Below are positions 5,119 to 9,595 of a stretch of DNA of 9,595 nucleotides, one piece after another (position 1 is the first letter of the stretch; each line of letters opens with the position of its first letter). Under the pieces are notes generated by a model. That model had not been told where the DNA came from. It saw only the letters and a program-made list of their open reading frames with translations, and did not search any database. This stretch comes from Candidatus Shapirobacteria bacterium CG10_big_fil_rev_8_21_14_0_10_48_15 (GTDB lineage: Bacteria; Patescibacteriota; Microgenomatia; PFEM01): the NCBI GenBank assembly GCA_002793635.1, contig PFEM01000034.1:1-9595 (forward strand), read 5' to 3'. Both the position numbers and the translations under genes were made by a program.

Positions 5119-6336
5119 CTATTTTGCCTTGGTAATTTCGGCGACACGGACCTCACGAATACAAGTGACTTTGATCTGACCGGCATAAGAAGCTTTTTCC
5201 TCTAAGGCACTAGTAATCTTGTTGGCTAACACCGTCAGCTCATCGTCAGAGATTTGCTCGGGTTTGACCAGCACTCGGACATCCCGGCCGGCCTGGTAAG
5301 CAAAAGCCTCCTGCACCCCCTCAAAGTTCTTGGCAATCTCTTCAATCTGGCTGATGCGCTCCACATATTTGGTGTAAGGTTCATAGCGGGCACCGGGGCG
5401 GGAGGAGGAAATCGCGTCCGCAATCAAGACCAAGTGTGACTCGAGCGAAGAAAACGGCTTGTCTTCATGGTGCTCGGCAATACAGTTAATGACCGGCTGG
5501 GGCAAACGATACTTGCGGGCCAAGTCTACCCCCAGCTGAACGTGCGTCCCTTCTTCTTCATTGACCACTTTGCCAATATCGTGCAACAAGCAACCCAAGC
5601 GCACCGTGTTGACATCCGCGCCCACGTCATAAGCCAACTGCACGCCAATTTTGGTCTCTTCCAAAGTGTGGATAACCAGATTTTGGCCATAAGAATAGCG
5701 GAATTTGAAACGGCCCAACAGCTTGATCAAGTCGGGGTGCAGACGATACACCTTGACGGCATGGCAAAGTTTTTCGCCCTCGTTATAAAGAATTTTGTCC
5801 ATCTCCTGACGTGTGGCTTCGACCACTTCTTCAATCCGGCTGGGCTGAATGCGGCGGTCGCGCATCAGTTTTTGCAAAGCCAATCTGGCCACTTCCCGGC
5901 GGACGGGATCAAATGAAGACAAATGAAGGGCATTGGACTCATCAAGCTCAATCTCCACGCCGGTCGCTTGTTCAAAAGCCCGAATATTGCGGCCCTCGCG
6001 ACCAATAATCCGCCCCTTGATATCCTCATCAGGCAAAACCACCGTCGACACCGTGTACTCGGCCACCTGATCGGTCACGCCATGCTGCATCGCGTCCACC
6101 AAAATCTCCCTCACCTCCTGATCAACTTTGGCTTTGATTTCCTCTCGGGCTTCCTTGATCCGCCGCGCCAGCTGGTCGGCCAATTGTCTTTCGGTAACCT
6201 GCAAAAGGAGCTCTTTGGCTTCCTCACGACTCAAGCCCGCCACCTTTTCCAAGGTCTCTTTTTCTCCGGCCATCTCGGCCAGCTCTTGAGTCAGCTTCTC
6301 ACGCAACGACTGACTTAATTTGTCCAAAACTGCCAT
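5119..6336 (-). CDS. rny: Ribonuclease Y lacking the N-terminal membrane anchor
   Basis: RNase Y is an endoribonuclease that starts mRNA decay and is normally tethered to the membrane. The 405-residue protein begins in a charged, probably coiled-coil region (about 1-90, including AGLSREEAKELLL). It continues with the KH RNA-binding domain (GRIIGREGRNIRAFE, 108-122) and the HD domain, with H223, H252-D253 (LLHDIGK), H265, H289-H290 and D307 as likely metal or catalytic residues, then the conserved C-terminus (IKVTCIREVRVAE). The family is usually about 520 residues, with an N-terminal transmembrane helix and a longer coiled coil; both are absent. The start is supported by AGAGG 4 bases before ATG 6336, and recX ends 12 bases upstream, which leaves little room for an extension. 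The enzyme is probably cytosolic. Confidence 0.93.
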   Translation of the reverse strand: MAVLDKLSQSLREKLTQELAEMAGEKETLEKVAGLSREEAKELLLQVTERQLADQLARRIKEAREEIKAKVDQEVREILVDAMQHGVTDQVAEYTVSTVVLPDEDIKGRIIGREGRNIRAFEQATGVEIELDESNALHLSSFDPVRREVARLALQKLMRDRRIQPSRIEEVVEATRQEMDKILYNEGEKLCHAVKVYRLHPDLIKLLGRFKFRYSYGQNLVIHTLEETKIGVQLAYDVGADVNTVRLGCLLHDIGKVVNEEEGTHVQLGVDLARKYRLPQPVINCIAEHHEDKPFSSLESHLVLIADAISSSRPGARYEPYTKYVERISQIEEIAKNFEGVQEAFAYQAGRDVRVLVKPEQISDDELTVLANKITSALEEKASYAGQIKVTCIREVRVAEITKAK

Positions 6337-6348
6337 CAGGCCTCTATT

Positions 6349-6786
6349 TTACCCTTTTGGGAAGATTTCCTCAAGCACCGGCCGGATCACCGACCAGCCA
6401 AAACCACGCTGGACCAAAAAGCGACCGGCTTGCCGGTAAGAGCGGGCGTGATTTTTGAGGGCTTTTTTGGCCAATTTCAGCTCGTCCAGACCAGCTAAAA
6501 CCGTCTCCACGCTCGGCCCAGACACGCCTTTTTGTCGCAACTCAAAACGCAAAGCGCGTTTGCCACGAGGTCGAAAGCGAGCCCGCTGGTCCACCCACCA
6601 AACAATAAATTCCTGATCATCCAACAACTTTTGCCGTTTTAATTTGGCCATTACCGAGGCAATTATTTGCGGAGACGCTTGCTTACGCTGCAGATAAGTA
6701 CTGATTTCATGCTGGGAACGAGGTCGATAAGACAAAAAACGGTAGGCCTTGTCCAGCCAAAGTTGCGGGTCAGTTCTTTCGTTCAC
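6349..6786 (-). CDS. recX: Recombination regulator RecX
   Basis: RecX binds RecA filaments and limits or tunes their extension. The protein, about 145 residues from GTG 6786, shows the three-helix repeat character of the family: LDKAYRFLSYRPRSQHEISTYLQRK near the N-terminus, then LKRQKLLDDQEFIVWWVDQRARFRPRGKRALRFELRQKGVS, typical of RecX repeats. It overlaps the 3' end of recA by 17 bases at this start, so translation is probably coupled. A TTG at 6822 in the same frame would lengthen the protein by 12 residues and the overlap to 53 bases. GTG is preferred because the extra residues do not look like the family. No clear Shine-Dalgarno site precedes either start. Confidence 0.88.
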   Translation of the reverse strand: MNERTDPQLWLDKAYRFLSYRPRSQHEISTYLQRKQASPQIIASVMAKLKRQKLLDDQEFIVWWVDQRARFRPRGKRALRFELRQKGVSGPSVETVLAGLDELKLAKKALKNHARSYRQAGRFLVQRGFGWSVIRPVLEEIFPKG

Positions 6787-7807
6787 CAATTTCGTGACCA
6801 ATATCGAAGCGGGTTTCGTCAACTTTTTTCCAAATCTCGGCTTCGATCGCTTTGGCTAATTTAACATCTTCCCGCAGCACTTCTTTGGCGGCTTCCCGGC
6901 CTTGGGCCAAAATTTTTTTGTTGTACTTCAAAAAAGCACCACTTTTTTGAATAATGTCCAATTCCACCCCAACATCCACCAGGTTGCCAGCTTTGGAAAT
7001 GCCTTCATTATTCATAATGTCAAATTCGGCCATCCGAAAAGGCGGGGCCACCTTGTTTTTGACCACGCGCGCGCGGTGCCGTGAACCCACCACCACTTCC
7101 CCGTCGGCTTTGATTACCCCAATTTTGCGAACATCCAAACGAATTGAGGCATAAAACTTCAGCGCCAAACCACCGGGAGTCGTCTCCGGATTGCCAAAAA
7201 TCACCCCGATTTTGTGACGGAGCTGATTGGTAAAAATTACCGCCGTGTTGGACTTGGCAATCGCCGCGGTGAGTTTACGCAGAGCTTGAGACATCAACCG
7301 GGCCTGAACACCCATCATCGAATCACCCATCTCCCCTTCAATCTCGGCTTTGGGAACCAAAGCGGCGACGGAATCAATCGCAACCACGTCCAACCCGCCC
7401 GAGCGTACCAAAGTCTCGACAATTTCTAAAGCCTGCTCACCGGTATCCGGCTGAGAAACCAGCAACTCGTCCAGATTGACACCGATTTTTTCCGCCCAAA
7501 TCGGGTCTAGGGCGTGTTCGGCATCAATCAGGGCCACCGTACCGCCCCTTTTTTGGGCTTCAGCCAAAACATGCAGCACTAAAGAAGTTTTGCCGGAAGC
7601 TTCAGGGCCATAAATCTCAATAATCCGGCTCCGCGGCAAACCACCAACTCCCAAAGCAATGTCTAGGGCAATGGCTCCGGTCGGAATCACGTCCATTTTT
7701 TTAATCGCCCCTTTTTCACCCAGCTTCATAATTGCGCCCTTGCCATACTGTTTTTGAATCTGCTCCATTGCCATCTTGACCGCTTGCAATTTGTCGTCTT
7801 TACTCAT
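6770..7807 (-). CDS. recA: Recombinase RecA
   Basis: RecA is the ATP-dependent strand-exchange protein of homologous recombination, and it also triggers LexA-type responses where these exist. The 345-residue protein has Walker A GPEASGKT (67-74), the catalytic glutamate E96 in IDAEHALD, Walker B VVAIDS (141-146), and the DNA-binding L2 loop with TNQLRHKIGVIFGNPETTPGG (193-213). It ends in GHEIGERKN, without the acidic tail seen in E. coli RecA. ATG 7807 (MSKDDKLQAVKMAMEQIQKQYGKGAIMKLG) fits the family start; a TTG at 7846 in the same frame is judged too far upstream. There is no strong Shine-Dalgarno site. It heads the recA-recX-rny run and is divergent from the tRNA gene. I found no site I could call an SOS box. 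Confidence 0.97.
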   Translation of the reverse strand: MSKDDKLQAVKMAMEQIQKQYGKGAIMKLGEKGAIKKMDVIPTGAIALDIALGVGGLPRSRIIEIYGPEASGKTSLVLHVLAEAQKRGGTVALIDAEHALDPIWAEKIGVNLDELLVSQPDTGEQALEIVETLVRSGGLDVVAIDSVAALVPKAEIEGEMGDSMMGVQARLMSQALRKLTAAIAKSNTAVIFTNQLRHKIGVIFGNPETTPGGLALKFYASIRLDVRKIGVIKADGEVVVGSRHRARVVKNKVAPPFRMAEFDIMNNEGISKAGNLVDVGVELDIIQKSGAFLKYNKKILAQGREAAKEVLREDVKLAKAIEAEIWKKVDETRFDIGHEIGERKN

Positions 7808-7855
7808 CTTGATTTTGATTTTGTCATAAATAACCCGAAAAAACAAGAAGAAAAA

Positions 7856-7884
7856 TTTTCAAACCGGCTTTTTAGTGGTAAAAT
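7856..7884 (+). promoter_or_regulatory. Probable promoter of the tRNA-Pro gene
   Basis: TTTTCA (7856-7861, four of six matches to TTGACA) is followed after 17 bases by TAAAAT (7879-7884, five of six matches to TATAAT). The -10 box ends 11 bases before the tRNA 5' end, so the 5' leader would be only a few bases long. It lies in the divergent gap between recA and the tRNA. Confidence 0.5.
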
Positions 7885-7895
7885 AAGATCATGCA

Positions 7896-7968
7896 CGGGG
7901 ATTGGCGCAGCTGGTAGCGCGCACGCATGGGGTGCGTGAGGCCGCCGGTTCAAATCCGGCATCCCCGA
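7896..7968 (+). tRNA. tRNA-Pro (anticodon GGG), CCA not encoded
   Basis: The 73-base cloverleaf folds fully. The acceptor stem is CGGGGAT/ATCCCCG, with T8-G9, D stem GCGC/GCGC, and anticodon stem CACGC/GCGTG. The loop is ATGGGGT (7927-7933), the variable loop 5 bases, the T stem GCCGG/CCGGC with loop TTCAAAT, and the discriminator A7968. The anticodon GGG (7929-7931) reads proline CCC and CCU codons. T33 is conserved and G37 is typical of tRNA-Pro; A32 is unusual. The three bases after the discriminator are CTA, so the CCA tail must be added by a nucleotidyltransferase. It is divergent from recA and on the same strand as the hydrolase gene. Confidence 0.96.
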
Positions 7969-7980
7969 CTAGTCAAAAAA

Positions 7981-8022
7981 CACCTTAGGTGTAGATACAG
8001 TCACACCCCAGGGGTGTGAGAG
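7981..8022 (-). repeat. Double-hairpin element, diverged copy 3
   Basis: The region holds two palindromes: CACCT-T-AGGTG (7981-7991) and TCACACCCC-A-GGGGTGTGA (8001-8019), joined by TAGATACAG. In minus orientation it shares the segment GTATCTACACCT with the copy at 8831-8877, plus the same two-hairpin order, but the other hairpin differs in sequence. It lies between the tRNA-Pro and hydrolase genes. A T6 run at 8034-8039 is 14 bases from the stem and therefore too far for a standard intrinsic terminator. Confidence 0.6.
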
Positions 8023-8039
8023 AGTAAGAACCATTTTTT

Positions 8040-8822
8040 ATGAAACTAACTATTATTGGCTCGGGGACGGGATACATCAACGCCAAGCGGCGGGGGCCGT
8101 GTTTCCTGCTGGAAGTGGCTGACCAAAAGCTACTTTTTGATTGCGGCTGGGGCTGCCCGCAAGGATTATTGGCCGCCGGTATCGACCCCCATAGCCTTAA
8201 CCATATTTTTATCAGCCACTCTCACGCCGATCATTTGGCCAGCCTCATGACCCTGATCCAATCGCGCTTGATTGCCGCTAGTTTTCATCCAGAAAAAACT
8301 GTTGCTTCCAAACTTTTTCTGCACGGTTATAAAGGTTTTAAAAAAGATTTTCGACGACTACGCCGGATGATGATGCCGGAAGCACCGCAAAATTTTAAAA
8401 TCAAAATTCATGAATATCGAGAAGATTCCCGCCGTTTCAAGGGTTTCGACATTCAATCCCTGCCGGTCAAACACACGGATTTTTTTGAATCAGTCGCTTT
8501 TAGAATTAAAGCGGAAAACAAAAATTTTGTTTACAGCGGTGATTGCGCTTATAACCAGAACATCATCTCTTTGGCCAAAAAGACTGATTTACTTTTGATT
8601 AATGCTTCTGTCCCACCACAAATGTATGATGACCGCGGCGCTTTTCCGACCCACCTGGCGCCACAGCAAATTGGGATGATCGCCCATGAGGCAAAAGCTA
8701 AAAAAGTGGTGTTGTTCCACCTTTACGATCTGGCGAGTGACGAGCAAACTATCAAAGCCGTGAAGAAAAACTTTACCGGCACCGTCATTGTCCCCAAAGA
8801 CGATCAGCAAATTGAAATATAG
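8040..8822 (+). CDS. Metallo-beta-lactamase-fold hydrolase (RNase Z-like)
   Basis: This 260-residue MBL-fold protein keeps the full two-metal site: H60, H62, D64 and H65 in HSHADH, H145 (LPVKHT), D168 (YSGDCAY) and H227 (LFHLYD). H205 (PTHLAP) sits where tRNase Z has an extra catalytic histidine. The N-terminus MKLTIIGSGTGYIN and LLFDCG are typical of the RNase Z/ElaC-related branch. Only 23 residues separate H145 from D168, so the flexible tRNA-binding arm found between those positions in true tRNase Z is missing. It may be a phosphodiesterase or other hydrolase; tRNA 3' processing cannot be excluded. ATG 8040 has no Shine-Dalgarno site. The gene follows tRNA-Pro on the same strand by 71 bases and converges on rpsI. 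Confidence 0.87.
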   Translation: MKLTIIGSGTGYINAKRRGPCFLLEVADQKLLFDCGWGCPQGLLAAGIDPHSLNHIFISHSHADHLASLMTLIQSRLIAASFHPEKTVASKLFLHGYKGFKKDFRRLRRMMMPEAPQNFKIKIHEYREDSRRFKGFDIQSLPVKHTDFFESVAFRIKAENKNFVYSGDCAYNQNIISLAKKTDLLLINASVPPQMYDDRGAFPTHLAPQQIGMIAHEAKAKKVVLFHLYDLASDEQTIKAVKKNFTGTVIVPKDDQQIEI

Positions 8823-8830
8823 CAAGAAAT

Positions 8831-8877
8831 ACCAAAGGTGTAGATACAATTCCACCTTAGAGGTGGTAATGGGACTA
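8831..8877 (-). repeat. Double-hairpin element, copy 2, starting at the rpsI stop codon
   Basis: Read on the minus strand it starts with the TAG stop of rpsI. It continues with the hairpin CCACCT-CTA-AGGTGG, the linker AATTGTATCTA and CACCTTTGGT. It matches the copy after the HU gene at 38 of 47 positions without gaps. It fills the gap between the convergent hydrolase and rpsI genes, where it could act as a transcript end or mRNA-stabilising structure on both strands, although no T-run is present. Confidence 0.75.
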
Positions 8878-9321
8878 TCGCTTCGGCGATTGCCTTTTGC
8901 GCCTGGCTTTACCACCCATACCGGGTTTGCGGCGCTCTCTGGTGCGCGAATCACGCGTCAGCAGGCCAGCCTGTTTGAGCGGTTGATGATAAAGTTCGGT
9001 ATTTTGCTTGTCTAAAGCCCGCGCCAAGCCGTGAACAAGCGCCCCCAATTGGCCCTTTTTGCCTGAACCAATCACCTTAACCGTCATGTAAAACTTACCG
9101 CTTGTCCCGGTGACTTTGAAAGGCTTCAAGTAAGTCGCCTCGTCAATCGGACCGAAAAAATACTCGCCGATTGGTTGGCCATTGACCGTGGTTTCGCCTT
9201 TACCATGGAAAAGCCGCACCCTGGCAATCGCCTCTTTGCGCCGACCGACAGCGGGGATATATTGCTTTTTGCTAACTTTGCTCTTCGACTGCTTGCTAGT
9301 TTGATCTGTTTTGCTTGGCAT
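8875..9321 (-). CDS. rpsI: 30S ribosomal protein S9
   Basis: S9 is a small-subunit protein whose C-terminal tail reaches the P-site tRNA. The 148-residue protein has an approximately 20-residue Lys/Ser-rich N-terminal extension. The S9 core follows: AVGRRKEAIARVRLF, TVNGQPIGEYF, GKKGQLGALVHGLARAL, LLTRDSRTRERRKPGMGGKARRKRQSPKR. The terminal Lys-Arg is conserved, with SPKR in place of the usual FSKR. ATG 9321 has no Shine-Dalgarno site. The gene lies 88 bases after rplM, the normal order for the L13-S9 operon, and the gap is AT-rich repeat sequence. Its stop codon is the first triplet of a double-hairpin repeat. Confidence 0.97.
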   Translation of the reverse strand: MPSKTDQTSKQSKSKVSKKQYIPAVGRRKEAIARVRLFHGKGETTVNGQPIGEYFFGPIDEATYLKPFKVTGTSGKFYMTVKVIGSGKKGQLGALVHGLARALDKQNTELYHQPLKQAGLLTRDSRTRERRKPGMGGKARRKRQSPKR

Positions 9322-9349
9322 AAAAGTTACAATACTAAATGTTTAAATA

Positions 9350-9381
9350 TTCAAAAAGTTCAAAAGTTCTAATGTTCAAAG
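9350..9381. repeat. AT-rich TTCAAAA-type short tandem tract between rplM and rpsI
   Basis: Imperfect units of about 8 bases follow each other: TTCAAAAAG, TTCAAAAG, TTCTAATG, TTCAAAG. The surrounding bases to 9412 are almost pure A/T. AATGTTCAAA at 9371-9380 is an exact inverted match to TTTGAACATT at 9424-9433, which lies inside the 3' end of rplM. I see no gene in this stretch. Confidence 0.7.
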
Positions 9382-9409
9382 TAATTTAAAATAAAAATAT
9401 AAAATTATT

Positions 9410-9595
9410 TCAATTTTTAGATTTTTGAACATTGTTTAATTTGTCTTCATACGGATGTTTGGCGTCGACAAAAATTCTTAATTTGGCTAAGCGGGGAACA
9501 CGCAACTTATTTTTGGGCAACATGCCGGCCACGGCGTGACGAATAATTTCCCGCGGGTCTTTGGCCATTTGTTGCTGATAAGAAATTTCCTTAAA
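9410..9595 (-). CDS. rplM: 50S ribosomal protein L13, C-terminal part (5' end outside the window)
   Basis: Sixty-one residues and a TGA stop of L13, a large-subunit assembly protein, are present. The family signature is clear in DPREIIRHAVAGMLPKNKL, followed by RLAKLRIFVDAKHPYEDKL, equivalent to the usual KLKVYaGxeHPHxAQ end. Roughly the last eight residues (NNVQKSKN) go beyond the usual end and are encoded by AT-rich sequence resembling the repeat tract that follows, so the tail may have been created by that repeat. It is the first gene of the rplM-rpsI pair on the minus strand. Confidence 0.95.
   Translation of the reverse strand, partial: FKEISYQQQMAKDPREIIRHAVAGMLPKNKLRVPRLAKLRIFVDAKHPYEDKLNNVQKSKN

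Noticed and set aside
5467..5916. 149-codon plus-strand open frame opposite rny
   Set aside because: It is antisense to the KH/HD region of RNase Y, has no ribosome binding site or family motif, and is explained as a shadow of a conserved gene.
5923..6318. 131-codon plus-strand open frame opposite the N-terminal part of rny
   Set aside because: Its composition mirrors the antisense of a Glu/Lys/Leu-rich coiled coil, and no start signal or domain is visible.
7808..7895. SOS (LexA) box in front of recA
   Set aside because: I could find no palindromic operator of either the E. coli or Bacillus type in the divergent gap.
8001..8039. Hairpin plus T6 as an intrinsic terminator of the tRNA transcript
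   Set aside because: The T-run is separated from the stem by 14 bases and directly abuts the ATG of the next gene. The hairpin is better explained as part of the repeat family.
4724..8877. CRISPR array formed by the repeated hairpin sequences
   Set aside because: The copies are kilobases apart, imperfect and not separated by spacers of regular length, and no cas genes are present.
8589..8954. 121-codon minus-strand open frame spanning the end of the hydrolase gene, a repeat element and the end of rpsI
   Set aside because: It overlaps two well-supported genes and crosses the repeat; no motif or ribosome binding site supports it.

Overview
The window carries a compact, mostly minus-strand housekeeping region. 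It looks like a genome of the Candidate Phyla Radiation (Patescibacteria), perhaps the Microgenomates side; this is inferred from style, not proven. The reasons are short or trimmed versions of universal proteins (an RNase Y with no membrane anchor, a MiaB with no TRAM domain, a RecA with no acidic tail), gene overlaps or gaps of a few bases, a tRNA whose CCA is not encoded, and small AT-rich or palindromic insertions inside conserved genes.

Layout, read on the minus strand from the right edge: rplM (5' end outside the window) and rpsI form the usual L13-S9 pair. A short plus-strand island follows, holding a tRNA-Pro(GGG) gene and a metallo-beta-lactamase-fold hydrolase. Then comes a long minus-strand run: recA, recX (overlapping), rny, an HU-family gene with its own promoter, miaB, a PurF-like phosphoribosyltransferase, miaA, and an AI-2E/PerM-family membrane protein. 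After a 240-base gap, the first 15 codons of another minus-strand gene run off the left edge.

Functionally the window covers recombination (RecA and its modulator RecX), mRNA decay (RNase Y), nucleoid structure (HU), translation (L13, S9, tRNA-Pro) and tRNA position-37 modification. MiaA and MiaB would act one after the other to make i6A37 and then ms2i6A37. Between them sits a PurF homologue whose glutaminase half has lost nearly all its known catalytic and glutamine-binding residues, while its phosphoribosyltransferase half and Fe-S cysteines look intact. This is the most interesting protein here.

The second theme is small repeats. Two 47-base copies of a double-hairpin element begin exactly at the TAG stop codons of the HU gene and rpsI, and a diverged third copy follows the tRNA. 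A related palindrome sits in frame inside miaA. Both miaA and miaB also contain an exact two-copy 14-bp tandem repeat, and an AT-rich repeat tract follows, and may have invaded, the 3' end of rplM.
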